DNA of 60,585 bases from Akkermansiaceae bacterium (GTDB taxonomy: Bacteria; Verrucomicrobiota; Verrucomicrobiia; Verrucomicrobiales; Akkermansiaceae). Shown piece by piece: positions 51,091 to 59,730 of this stretch. Numbering within the stretch: the stretch's first letter is position 1; each line of letters opens with the position of its first letter. The position numbers were made by a program, and so were the translations under genes. Below the pieces are notes generated by a model. The model saw nothing but the letters and a program-made list of their open reading frames with translations. It was not told where the DNA came from and searched no databases. The stretch spans positions 1 through 60,585 of the forward strand of contig JAPJNB010000239.1 in the NCBI GenBank assembly GCA_026461385.1. Direction: 5' to 3'.

Positions 51091-53796
51091 TCATGGATCC
51101 AGCAGTGCTCGCACGGTGGCAGCGTCGAGGCGGTTCGAAATATCGGCATCGGCTAGGATGCCGGCGGCGAGCTTGCCCTTTTCTTGTTGAAGCTTGTGAA
51201 TGCGCTCTTCAACGGTGTCTTGGCAGAGCAATTTGTGAACGAACACCGGTTTGTCTTGGCCGATCCGGTAGGCACGATCCGTCGCCTGCGCTTCGGCAGC
51301 GGGGTTCCACCATGGATCGTAGTGGATGACGGTATCCGCAGCGGTTAGATTGAGGCCGGTGCCTCCCGCCTTGAGCGAAATGAGGAACAAGGGCACCTTG
51401 CCGGTTTGAAAGTCCTCGACGAGTTTGCCGCGATCTTTTGAAGCTCCGGTGAGTTTGAGGTAGCGGATTTTTTGGGCAATGAGATGCGCCTCGATGAGTT
51501 CGAGCATGGTGGTGAATTGTGAAAATAGCAAAATACGCCGACCGCTCTCAATCAGCACATCTAACAGATCGGTGAGAAAATCAAGTTTTGCCGACTCCAA
51601 CACCTCGTTGGCGTAGTCCTCTGGGAGCAGGCGGGGATGGCAGCAAATCTGGCGCAGCTTGAGCAGTGCATCGAGGAAGACGATTTGTGATTGTTCGATG
51701 CCGCGTGCGGCGATCGCTTGGCGGACGCGTTTGTCCATGGTGGCGCGCACGGTTTCGTAGAGGTCTTTCTGGCCGGTGTTGAGTTCGATGAGGTGGACGA
51801 TCTCGGTCTTCGGCGGGAGTTCTTTGGCGACTTGGTCTTTGGTGCGGCGCAGGATGAGTGGAGCGACGCGTTGTTTTAGCAGCGCGTTGCGTTCGGAATC
51901 GCCATCTTTTTCGATGGGGGTGCGGAAGCGTTTGGTGAAGGCGTCTTCCGTGCCAAGGAAGCCTGGGACGAGGAAATTCATGAGACTCCAAAGCTCGCCG
52001 AGGTGGTTCTCGATCGGCGTGCCTGACAGGCAGAGTCGCTGGCGGGCATCGAGTTTGCACGCCGCTTGAGCCATCTTTGAACGTGGGTTTTTGATGTATT
52101 GAGCTTCGTCGAGCACCACGAGGTGGAAGGGAATTGCCGCGAGCTTATCGATGTCGCGCTGGAGTAGCGCAAACGAGGTGAGGACGATATCGGCGTGGGG
52201 AATCGAGCGAAAATATTTTTTTCGGTCGGGCCTGTTGAGCACGAGTACCCGAAGTTCGGGGGTGAAACGAAGTGCCTCTGCGCGCCAGTTTGGTACTACG
52301 GAGGTAGGCGCCACCACGAGCACCGGCAGGCCGCGCGAGTGGCCAGATTTTTTCTCCGTGAGAATATGTGCGAGCGTCTGGAGGGTTTTGCCCAGGCCCA
52401 TGTCGTCGGCGAGGATCCCGTGAAGCCCGTGGCGGGCGAGAAATTGCATCCAGTGGAAACCAGCGAGTTGATAGTCACGCAAGGTCGCCTGCAATCCGCT
52501 TGCTGGCGGGATGGGATCGATGCCTGAGAAGTCATGAAGCTTTGCCGCAAGCTTCATGAGGTCGGGCGGAGTGTCGAGTCCAAGGCCGCCCAAGCCCGCG
52601 AGGGCAGCGGCATCGAGCGCATGAAGTCGCGCCCGATCGGGGAATCTCGGATCAATGAGTGCCGCGAGATGATGGAGGATTTTTCGAACCCGGCCGATGG
52701 GGAGCTTCAGCGCATCGCCATCGGGCAGCGGTGCATAAACGTGGCCGTTGTCGGGGCGGTCGAGCGTTTCTTGAAGAAAATCATTTTCTAACAACCCCGC
52801 AAGGATCGGCAGCAAATCGTAGCGCTGACCTGCCACATCGAAGCCGACGGAAAGGCCAAACCATCCGCCGTCCTTGGGGTCGAGCGAGCTCTGCCAGTCT
52901 GCGGGATCTGCATCATGGACGCGGTGGCCGACGTCCTCTGCGATGGTAACCGTCCACCCGAGGGCTTCGAGACGGCCGACCCATTCGCCGCGGAATTGGT
53001 GCCAAAAGGCATCGGTCGGGATGCGGCTGGGATCGGGAAACCAACGGTCTGGAGCATGATCGCGGTGGCCATCGCGCGACTTCAGGTTGAGCATGAACTT
53101 CCATGCGGAGTTCGATTGCAGCGATGAAAGGCCGGTGTCGCGCAACTGTTGGGTAGCAGCACCTTCGGCTCCCGCTTGGTGTTGAAGGATGGCGGCCTCG
53201 CCATCCGGGCCGGTGATTTCACTCACCCAATCCGGCGCGGTGGCTCGTAACGAACTACGATACTTCCCGTAGATCACCGAGGCTTCCGCGGAGATGAGGA
53301 AATCGGTATCGGGTTGCCCGAGCGATTGCAGCAACAAGCGCGTCACGCGATCCGCTGGCGCGCGGGTGACGTGCAGTGCAAACCGAGGGTCGAAGCGGAC
53401 TCGCGGCAGCTCATGCTTTGGCGCGCGGGGTTTATCGGTTAGATCGGTTAGGGCGGCAGTGACGGCTCCAGCCACGGTGTTTCCTTGCAGTCTCGAGGCA
53501 TCGCGCTCTTTAGCGGCGCGCATCAACAAAGCCGCCGAGTGATGGCAAAAGCTGCTGATCTCGCATGAGCAAAACGTTTCAAAGTCCCACGCGGCCTCAG
53601 TTTTCCAAATATTCACCTCTGTCTCATCCTTGGCGACTAGGCCTAACAGATTCCATGAATTGGTGGTGGGCGCCTCGATCCGCAATTCGCGCACCTTGCT
53701 GACCAGCGAGTTTGCGGCTGCGAGGATTTCATCGTCGAAACGATCTTTCCACCGCGAGTCGCGGAGAAACGACGGGATGTCAGCGGCCTCGGTCAA
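51091..53796 (-). CDS. SNF2-family helicase-like ATPase with N-terminal SWIM zinc finger
   Basis: Large ATPase of 901 residues. The SWIM finger lies near residue 75 (CSCEISSFCHH, pattern CxCx(n)CxH). The SNF2 core has LADDMGLGKTLQTLAHIL (Walker A, about 463-480), VVLDEAQYIKNPRSKMAQA (about 557) and the C-terminal lobe with LISLKAGGTGLNLTAADTVI and DPWWNPAAEAQATDRAYRIG. Bacterial SWIM/SNF2 proteins probably remodel protein-DNA complexes, perhaps with RNA polymerase (RapA-like) or in repair, but their roles are mostly unknown. It stands apart from its neighbours. Confidence 0.94.
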   Translation of the reverse strand: MTEAADIPSFLRDSRWKDRFDDEILAAANSLVSKVRELRIEAPTTNSWNLLGLVAKDETEVNIWKTEAAWDFETFCSCEISSFCHHSAALLMRAAKERDASRLQGNTVAGAVTAALTDLTDKPRAPKHELPRVRFDPRFALHVTRAPADRVTRLLLQSLGQPDTDFLISAEASVIYGKYRSSLRATAPDWVSEITGPDGEAAILQHQAGAEGAATQQLRDTGLSSLQSNSAWKFMLNLKSRDGHRDHAPDRWFPDPSRIPTDAFWHQFRGEWVGRLEALGWTVTIAEDVGHRVHDADPADWQSSLDPKDGGWFGLSVGFDVAGQRYDLLPILAGLLENDFLQETLDRPDNGHVYAPLPDGDALKLPIGRVRKILHHLAALIDPRFPDRARLHALDAAALAGLGGLGLDTPPDLMKLAAKLHDFSGIDPIPPASGLQATLRDYQLAGFHWMQFLARHGLHGILADDMGLGKTLQTLAHILTEKKSGHSRGLPVLVVAPTSVVPNWRAEALRFTPELRVLVLNRPDRKKYFRSIPHADIVLTSFALLQRDIDKLAAIPFHLVVLDEAQYIKNPRSKMAQAACKLDARQRLCLSGTPIENHLGELWSLMNFLVPGFLGTEDAFTKRFRTPIEKDGDSERNALLKQRVAPLILRRTKDQVAKELPPKTEIVHLIELNTGQKDLYETVRATMDKRVRQAIAARGIEQSQIVFLDALLKLRQICCHPRLLPEDYANEVLESAKLDFLTDLLDVLIESGRRILLFSQFTTMLELIEAHLIAQKIRYLKLTGASKDRGKLVEDFQTGKVPLFLISLKAGGTGLNLTAADTVIHYDPWWNPAAEAQATDRAYRIGQDKPVFVHKLLCQDTVEERIHKLQQEKGKLAAGILADADISNRLDAATVRALLDP

Positions 53797-53808
53797 TGGT
53801 GGCGATTT

Positions 53809-54963
53809 CTAACGATTCAGCCAGAGCGTCTTGAGCGCCTCGGCGCGAGTCAGGGCGGATTCGAGCGATGATCCGAGGATATTGGCGTGCCCCATTTTGC
53901 GGCGTCCACGGCCGTGGCGTTTGCCGTAGAGGTGGAGGATCGCCTCGCCGTCTTGGAAGAGCGGCAGCCAATCGGGCGGGGTCGTTTCATCCTGCCAGAA
54001 GTCGCCTAACAGATTGAGCATCACCACCGGCGTGAGCAAGCGGGTCGAGCCGAGCGGCAGGCCAATCACCGCGCGCAGTTGCTGCTCGAATTGCGAGGTG
54101 ACGCAAGCGTCCAGCGTGTGGTGGCCGGAGTTGTGGGGGCGTGGTGCGATCTCGTTGACGAGCAGCGACCCGTCGGGTTTTAGGAAAAATTCGACGCCGA
54201 GAATTCCTTGGTAATCGAGCGCTTCTGCGACGCGGCGAGCAATGGCAGCGGCCTCGTTGGCGACGTCCGCGTCGATCCGCGCGGGGACGATCGAAACGTC
54301 GAGGATGTGGTGGCGGTGACGATTTTCTGCGGGGTCGTAGGTGACCGTGACGCCGTCTGCACCGCGTGCGACCATGACCGAAATTTCTTTTTCAAATGGC
54401 ACCCACGCTTCAAGCACCGCGCGTGGGGCGTCGAAGCTTGTCCAAATTTCCACGGGATTCTCGCCGCCATCGAGTTTGATCTGGCCCTTGCCATCGTAAC
54501 CAAAGTCCGCGGTCTTGAGGACACCCGGGCCAGCGAGCTCCTGCATGGCGGTGGCAAGGTCGGCCGCGCTGGAAATCAAGGCAAACTTGGTGTGGGGAAT
54601 GCCGTGCGTCTTGAGAAAATTTTTCTCCCGTTCGCGGTTTTGGCAGATCGAGATCGCCGCAGGTGATGGATGCAAGGGCGTGAATTGCGCGACCGCCTCG
54701 AGCGTCTCGCGCGGGATGTTTTCAAACTCAACGGTCGCCACCGTGATGCGGCTGCAGAACTCCTTGCGGGCCGCCGGATCATCAAAGGGAAGGTCGATCA
54801 CCTCGTCCGCGACTTCCACGGCAGGTGCTTCGAGGCCCCCGGTCCAGATCACGGTCCGCACGCCCATTCGCCGAGCTGCAAGGGCGATCATGCGGCCGAG
54901 TTGTCCGCCACCGATGACGCCTACGATGCAATGGGGTGGGTGAAGAGGATGTGAGGAAGGCAT
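53809..54963 (-). CDS. purK: N5-carboxyaminoimidazole ribonucleotide synthase
   Basis: ATP-grasp enzyme of purine synthesis: adds bicarbonate-derived carboxylate to AIR to make N5-CAIR. From ATG 54963 (384 residues) it has VGVIGGGQLGRMIALAARRM, TVEFENIPRETLEAV, the ATP-grasp lysine region GVLKTADFGYDGKGQ and VNEIAPRPHNSGHHT. The frame continues 74 codons upstream as the shadow of purE; the 54963 ATG follows the purE stop by 4 bases. It is coupled to purE, the mutase that uses its product. Confidence 0.97.
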   Translation of the reverse strand: MPSSHPLHPPHCIVGVIGGGQLGRMIALAARRMGVRTVIWTGGLEAPAVEVADEVIDLPFDDPAARKEFCSRITVATVEFENIPRETLEAVAQFTPLHPSPAAISICQNREREKNFLKTHGIPHTKFALISSAADLATAMQELAGPGVLKTADFGYDGKGQIKLDGGENPVEIWTSFDAPRAVLEAWVPFEKEISVMVARGADGVTVTYDPAENRHRHHILDVSIVPARIDADVANEAAAIARRVAEALDYQGILGVEFFLKPDGSLLVNEIAPRPHNSGHHTLDACVTSQFEQQLRAVIGLPLGSTRLLTPVVMLNLLGDFWQDETTPPDWLPLFQDGEAILHLYGKRHGRGRRKMGHANILGSSLESALTRAEALKTLWLNR

Positions 54964-54967
54964 GAAA

Positions 54968-55474
54968 TCAGTCAATGGGATCGAGCGGAGGCAATGCGGC
55001 GGACTTGACGGCTTCGTTCTGGTTTTTGCGAAATGCGGCGAGTTTTGCGGCGAGAGTCGCGTCGTGGTTGGCCAGCATCGCGATGGCGAATAGCGCGGCG
55101 TTGGTGGCTCCCGCCTTGCCGATGGCGAAGGTGGCGGTGGGAATCCCGGCGGGCATTTGGACGATGGAGAGCAGGGAATCCACACCCTGAAGCGCCTTCG
55201 ATTCCACCGGCACGCCGAGCACTGGCAGGTCGGTGATGGCGGCGGTCATGCCCGGCAGATGAGCGGCCCCTCCAGCACCGGCGATGATGCATTGCAGGCC
55301 TCGGCTGCGGGCGTTGCTCGCGTAAGAAACCAACTTGTCGGGCGTGCGGTGTGCGCTGACCACCTCGGCTTCCCACGCGACGCCGAAGTCACGGAGCGTG
55401 CGAGCCGCGTGCTCCATCGTGGGCCAATCGGAGGTACTTCCCATGATGATTCCTACCGTAGGTGCTGCATTCAT
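54968..55474 (-). CDS. purE: N5-carboxyaminoimidazole ribonucleotide mutase
   Basis: Class I PurE (168 residues), which moves the N5-carboxyl of N5-CAIR to C4, the step after PurK. It has the signature [18 protein letters not shown], the active-site [11 protein letters not shown] and [16 protein letters not shown], all canonical. It forms a purE-purK pair with a 4-base gap. It is divergent from the oxoprolinase gene, with about 90 bases for both promoters. Confidence 0.97.
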   Translation of the reverse strand: MNAAPTVGIIMGSTSDWPTMEHAARTLRDFGVAWEAEVVSAHRTPDKLVSYASNARSRGLQCIIAGAGGAAHLPGMTAAITDLPVLGVPVESKALQGVDSLLSIVQMPAGIPTATFAIGKAGATNAALFAIAMLANHDATLAAKLAAFRKNQNEAVKSAALPPLDPID

Positions 55475-55567
55475 GCGGTGAGCGTGGCGGACAGAGCGCG
55501 GTGCGTCAATACGCAGCTAGTGTTCCAAGGGATTGGCAAGTCGTTGGAATCGTGCGAGAATGGCTTC

Positions 55568-57145
55568 ATGACGCTCAAGCCGCTTGGTGATTCGGCATGG
55601 TTGGTGGAATTTTCCGCAGATTTCTCGCTGGCAGCAATCATGGGGTTGGTCGTTGCGTTGGAAAATGACCGACCGCCAGGGGTCCTCGACGTCGTTCCGT
55701 CATTTGACTCGGTCGCCGTGCATTTCGGCGATGCTGACGGGCGAGAAATCCTCAGGTGGATCGAGTCGGCGGTGATTTCTAACAAAGAAACCGATGGGAA
55801 GGAGGTTAGAATTCCAGTGGTTTATGGTGGGGAAGATGGGCCGGATCTCACCGAGGTGGCGGGTCAGATCGGGTTGTCGGAGGATGAGGTGATCCGCGTG
55901 CATAGCGAAGCGATTTACACGGTGGCCGCGGTGGGGTTTTCTCCGGGATTTCCTTATCTAACAGGATTGCCCGACTGCCTCAAGGTGCCACGGCGGGCGA
56001 CGCCACGGCGCGAGGTTCCGGCGGGCTCGGTGGCGGTGGCGGGCGCTCAGGCGGGGATCTATCCATTCGCCTCACCTGGGGGATGGCAGATTTTAGGGCG
56101 GACATCGGCGCGGTTGTTTGACCCGACGGCGGTGCGTCCATCGCTGCTGCGGGCCGGCGACCGAGTGACGTTTGTGCCGGTCCGCGAGCTCGAATTGGCC
56201 GATGGCGTTGAGGCGGCGTTGCCCATTGCGGAGGACCATTGGATCGAAGTGATTCAGCCGGGTGCGTTGACGACCGTGCAGGATTTGGGTCGGCCCGGGC
56301 ATGAGGCGGCTGGGGTTTCTCCGGGTGGTGCGGTGGATCGCCATGCGTTGAGGGTTGCGAACCTGCTGGTGGGCAATAACGAGGGTGCCGCCGCTTTGGA
56401 AATTTGCATGAGCGGGCCGGTCTTGCGATTTCACGCGGCGACGACCGTGGCATGGGTCGGAGGAAGCGGGAAATCGATGACGGTGGCTGCCGGGGAAACG
56501 CTGGATTTCTCGCGGGTTCGTGGCAGTGTGCGGGCCTACCTCGCGGTGGCGGGTGGACTGCGGGTGCCGGTGGTGTTAGGCAGCGCTGCCACCGATGTGC
56601 GGGCGGGTTTCGGCGGGCATCATGGACGGGCACTGCGTGTGGGAGATCGGTTAGAAACGGGTAGGGTGGGAAGGATCCCACAGCCGGGGCATTGGCACGT
56701 CGGGCGGGAAGGGCGCGCCAAGCAGGTGCGGCTCCGAGTCCTGACCGGCGTGCAGCATGGGTGGTTTTCCGAGGAGGCACACACGCGGCTTTTTTCGGAA
56801 ACCTATCAGCTCACGCCCATGGCAGACCGCATGGGCGCTCGGCTTTCCGGCCCACCACTCGACCTCAATTTCCCGATCGAAATGGTTTCTCAACCGGTCG
56901 CCTGCGGGTCGGTTCAGGTTCCGCCGGATGGCCAACCGATCATCTTGATGGCGGAGCGTCAGACGATCGGAGGCTACCCGCAGATCGCCCATGTGATTTC
57001 TGTGGACCTCCCGAAACTGGCGCGGGCGTGGCCGGGAACCGCCGTGAGATTTCAGCGGATCTCGCTTGAAGAGGCGCGTGAATTGAAGCGGCGGGAGGCC
57101 CAAGATTTTGCATGGTTGCGAACGGGATTGAATTTGCTAAAATGA
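55568..57145 (+). CDS. pxpBC: 5-oxoprolinase PxpB-PxpC fusion
   Basis: Single 525-residue protein joining two subunits of the ATP-dependent 5-oxoprolinase PxpABC, which splits 5-oxoproline to glutamate. The N-terminal half (about 1-205) is PxpB (KipI/AHS1): LGDSAWLVEFS and VGFSPGFPYLTGLPDCLKVP. The C-terminal half (about 215-520) is PxpC (KipA/AHS2): VIQPGALTTVQDLGRPGHEA and GGAVDRHALRVANLLVGN. Both halves look complete. I chose ATG 55568; the frame runs much further upstream antisense to purE. It is followed by pxpA after 4 bases. Confidence 0.95.
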   Translation: MTLKPLGDSAWLVEFSADFSLAAIMGLVVALENDRPPGVLDVVPSFDSVAVHFGDADGREILRWIESAVISNKETDGKEVRIPVVYGGEDGPDLTEVAGQIGLSEDEVIRVHSEAIYTVAAVGFSPGFPYLTGLPDCLKVPRRATPRREVPAGSVAVAGAQAGIYPFASPGGWQILGRTSARLFDPTAVRPSLLRAGDRVTFVPVRELELADGVEAALPIAEDHWIEVIQPGALTTVQDLGRPGHEAAGVSPGGAVDRHALRVANLLVGNNEGAAALEICMSGPVLRFHAATTVAWVGGSGKSMTVAAGETLDFSRVRGSVRAYLAVAGGLRVPVVLGSAATDVRAGFGGHHGRALRVGDRLETGRVGRIPQPGHWHVGREGRAKQVRLRVLTGVQHGWFSEEAHTRLFSETYQLTPMADRMGARLSGPPLDLNFPIEMVSQPVACGSVQVPPDGQPIILMAERQTIGGYPQIAHVISVDLPKLARAWPGTAVRFQRISLEEARELKRREAQDFAWLRTGLNLLK

Positions 57146-57149
57146 CACC

Positions 57150-57863
57150 ATGCGTGCCATCGATCTGAATGCGGACTTGGGTGAAGGAGGTGCGGATGAT
57201 CTCGCCCTTCTTGGCTTGATCAGCTCTGCAAACATCGCGTGCGGTGGCCATGCCGGCGACGAGCAGAGCATGCGAGAGGCCATTCAAGCGGCCTTAGCTG
57301 CGGGCGTCTCGATCGGCGCACATCCTAGCTACGAAGACCGCGAGTACTTCGGCCGCCGGGCGATGGTGATCCCGCTCCATGAGGTCACCGATTCGATTTT
57401 TCGTCAGGTCGGGCGGATCGCTACCTTGGCGGAAAAACTGGGCGGCCGACTGCACCACGTGAAACCCCACGGCTCGCTCTACAATCAGGCGGATCGCGAT
57501 GAAATGCTGGCCAACGCGGTGGTCGAGGGCATTGTCCGCGTTTCTCGGGAGTTGATTCTTTTCGCCCCACCTGCCGGCAAACTCGCGGAGGCGGGCCGCG
57601 CGGCGGGTCTCGTGGTCTGCGCTGAGGGATTTGCCGACCGCCGTTACTTGGAAAACGGATCGCTGATGCCGCGCGCCGAACCAGGGGCTGTGATCTCGAA
57701 TGTCGAAGAGGCGCTGGCCCAAGCGCAGGCCCTGATTTCAAGCGGCACCATCGAGACCGTTTGCGTCCATGGCGATGGGCCCACCGCCGTCCAGATGCTT
57801 CAAACCCTGCGCGCCGCCTTCGAGGCAGATCATCTAATGATTCGCTGCAAGCCGGGGAATTGA
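57150..57863 (+). CDS. pxpA: 5-oxoprolinase subunit PxpA (LamB/YcsF family)
   Basis: Third subunit of 5-oxoprolinase, 237 residues. It begins AIDLNADLGEGGADDLALLG, has SSANIACGGHAGDEQSMREA and SIGAHPSYEDREYFGRR, then HHVKPHGSLYNQ, in the order known for YcsF. It completes the PxpABC set with the fused gene directly before it. The last 30 bases overlap the 3' end of a convergent OppF-type gene, a tail-to-tail arrangement that could affect expression of both. Confidence 0.96.
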   Translation: MRAIDLNADLGEGGADDLALLGLISSANIACGGHAGDEQSMREAIQAALAAGVSIGAHPSYEDREYFGRRAMVIPLHEVTDSIFRQVGRIATLAEKLGGRLHHVKPHGSLYNQADRDEMLANAVVEGIVRVSRELILFAPPAGKLAEAGRAAGLVVCAEGFADRRYLENGSLMPRAEPGAVISNVEEALAQAQALISSGTIETVCVHGDGPTAVQMLQTLRAAFEADHLMIRCKPGN

Positions 57864-58634
57864 GGCGAGCAAACGCTTGGTGTAATCCGCCTGCGGCTCG
57901 TGAAATACTGCTCCTGCCGCGCCCGATTCGACGATTTTCCCTTGGTACATCACCGCGATTCGGTCGGCGATGTAGTGGACCACCCCGAGGTCGTGAGAAA
58001 TGAAAATCATGGTCAGCCCGAGCTCTTTTTGCAGCGAGGTGATGAGGTTGAGAATCTGCGATTGGATCGAAACATCGAGCGCGGAAACCGGCTCGTCGGC
58101 AATGATCAACTTCGGCTCGGGCGCGAGCGCTCGGGCGATGGCGATGCGCTGCCGCTGACCACCGGAAAACTCGTGCGGGTATTTGCGCATCACGCGGGCG
58201 TCGAGCCCGACCGTGGCCATCAAGGTTTCGACCCGCTCGAACAGCGCGTCACCCTTGAGTTCCGGGCGGCGCTGGCGGACCGCCTCCGCGAGCGTGGAAA
58301 AAATGGTCATCCGCGGATTCAGCGACGCATAGGGGTCTTGGAACACCATTTGGAAATCCAATCGACGCTGCCGCACCTCGGCCGCCGAGAGAGCGGATAG
58401 GTTTTCGCCATCCAGCGTTACCGAGCCAGAGGTCGAGGGAATCAATTGCATGATCGTCCGCGAGAGCGTGGACTTCCCGCAGCCAGACTCACCCACGAGC
58501 CCAAGGATTTCGCCCTTTTCGAGTTCCAGATCCACCCCGTCCACCGCGCGGACCAAGTGACGCCCCGGTGAAAAAACCGACCCCGTCTTCTGGCTGAAAT
58601 GCGTGTGAAGATTTTTGATTTCCAAGTAAGCCAC
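57834..58634 (-). CDS. oppF: Oligopeptide/dipeptide ABC transporter ATPase, OppF/DppF type
   Basis: ATPase of 266 residues with Walker A GESGCGKST, FQDPYASLNPRMT, signature FSGGQRQRIAIARAL, Walker B LIIADEPVSALD and a C-terminal oligopeptide-family tail HEPQADYTKRLLASIPRL. The Cys-rich iron-sulfur motif seen in some OppD/F is not evident. It is the only peptide-type ATPase gene in the window and has no permease or OppD next to it, while oppABC at 2.4-6.0 kb lacks ATPases. It may serve that system. Confidence 0.93.
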   Translation of the reverse strand: MAYLEIKNLHTHFSQKTGSVFSPGRHLVRAVDGVDLELEKGEILGLVGESGCGKSTLSRTIMQLIPSTSGSVTLDGENLSALSAAEVRQRRLDFQMVFQDPYASLNPRMTIFSTLAEAVRQRRPELKGDALFERVETLMATVGLDARVMRKYPHEFSGGQRQRIAIARALAPEPKLIIADEPVSALDVSIQSQILNLITSLQKELGLTMIFISHDLGVVHYIADRIAVMYQGKIVESGAAGAVFHEPQADYTKRLLASIPRLAANH

Positions 58635-58753
58635 AGCGGTGAAAATGCACGATCTTGGGTAGATCGCACGCGAATTCCTGCTTCCACGATCGATTTATCT
58701 CATCCACTGGATGACGACTCTGGGAATGTGAATGAGATCTTCAAACAGGACCC

Positions 58754-58891
58754 CTATCTCAGGAGGTTGCGCAGTGCCGTAGTGATCTCGTCGCGGGATC
58801 GGATGCCGGTCGCTCCGCCCTGGGCTGCGGGGACTTGCGCGTGAATCGCGATCACTGCCTCCACGGTGGGGTGCCTGAGCGCGGCACTCAT
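58754..58891 (-). pseudogene. Truncated Doc/Fic-type toxin gene
   Basis: 45-residue frame starting with the ATG that overlaps the antitoxin stop (ATGA at 58888-58891). It reads HPTVEAVIAIHAQVPAAQGG, then GIRSRDEITTALRNLLR, the N-terminal pattern of death-on-curing (Doc) toxins up to the SAL region, and then stops. The catalytic Fic motif (HPF-x-DGNKR) that Doc needs is absent and not visible downstream. So the toxin is probably dead; it may survive only as part of the antitoxin transcript. Confidence 0.65.
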
Positions 58892-59118
58892 GACAAGCGC
58901 TTGAAGAGCTCGCTGTTGTTGGCAATGAGGCGTGCCGCCGCATCAGTCGCAGCGGATGCGCTGATCTCTTGAGGGATTAGGGGGGTAATGGTGATCGTGC
59001 CGCCGGGGTGGACCTCTACGTTGACTTCGTCGCGGGGTTTCATACGCGCCAACTGGAGCAGGGTGGAGTCGAATATGATACCGTGTGAATTGCTGATCTT
59101 GGCAATGGTCTTCGTCAT
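58888..59118 (-). CDS. AbrB/MazE-like antitoxin
   Basis: 76-residue protein with a SpoVT/AbrB-type DNA-binding fold: MTKTIAKISNSHGIIFDSTL, then LARMKPRDEVNVEVHPGGTI and TITPL, and a C-terminal helix that would bind a toxin (ISASAATDAAARLIANNSEL). It is followed by a coupled Doc-like fragment, the usual order for antitoxin-toxin pairs of this kind. With the toxin truncated, the antitoxin may act only as a transcription regulator. Confidence 0.78.
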   Translation of the reverse strand: MTKTIAKISNSHGIIFDSTLLQLARMKPRDEVNVEVHPGGTITITPLIPQEISASAATDAAARLIANNSELFKRLS

Positions 59119-59238
59119 GTTCTTACAATGTTTTACAAATGGTGGGCTGTTAAAGCGGAAAGCATGGCAGTGAGGCGGTCGTGTTGTGTTTCATGCCCAT
59201 TTTGTCTGGGACTATGAATGATCGCTCCCACCATGGAG

Positions 59239-59520
59239 CTATGCCCTATCGCCAATCCCCATCCGTTGCTCGCTAACCCCTATTCCGCCCAGCATACTTA
59301 CAATTTGTCCGGGAATATGAGTTAGGGATGACATCCGCTGTCTGTCCGCTGGACTGGAGCCTTCTGAATAAATCAGACCTTCGAGCTTCTGATGATCCTT
59401 CGCGGTGATTGCCGCCCTGAGGCTGTCCTTGAACTTGGCAGAACCGTCAGCTTCTGCAGCGCTTGCTCCGAGTGTAAGTGCGAGAAGGGTGATGACGGTC
59501 GTAAGTAAGTGTTTTAGCAT
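59239..59520 (-). CDS. Small exported protein of unknown function
   Basis: Not recognised. 93 residues with a clear signal peptide (MLKHLLTTVITLLALTLGAS, cleavage near Ala22) and a mature part that looks helical: FKDSLRAAITAKDHQKLEGL, IYSEGSSPADRQRMSS, then a loose glycine-containing tail ending MGIGDRA. The tail looks less conserved, so the gene may be shortened at its 3' end. No partner gene is nearby. Confidence 0.6.
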   Translation of the reverse strand: MLKHLLTTVITLLALTLGASAAEADGSAKFKDSLRAAITAKDHQKLEGLIYSEGSSPADRQRMSSLTHIPGQIVSMLGGIGVSEQRMGIGDRA

Positions 59521-59635
59521 AAGAATCGATAGTTAATGGTTTTGAACTAACGTTTAAGTGATGGAGCATCCACGAGCAGGAGACAACATCAAACGCGGGC
59601 CTGAGGTTAAAAATAGATTGGAGCATCGATAACAG

Positions 59636-59652
59636 AGGGGCTGGAAGCCCCT
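59636..59652. repeat. Perfect short hairpin in the 59.5-59.7 kb gap
   Basis: AGGGGCT and AGCCCCT around loop GGA form a perfect 7-bp hairpin in a 210-base gap between two minus-strand genes. No T tract follows on either strand, so it is more like a REP-type element than a terminator. Confidence 0.4.
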
Positions 59653-59730
59653 GCGCCTGGGCGGTTGGTGACGTGGAGATAGATCATGGTGGTGGAGACG
59701 TCGGGCTGAACCTACGGCGCCGCTTTAATG

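Noticed and set aside
55157..55567. Long upstream extension of the pxpBC frame.
   Set aside because: It lies antisense to purE and has no family similarity; the protein starts naturally at ATG 55568.
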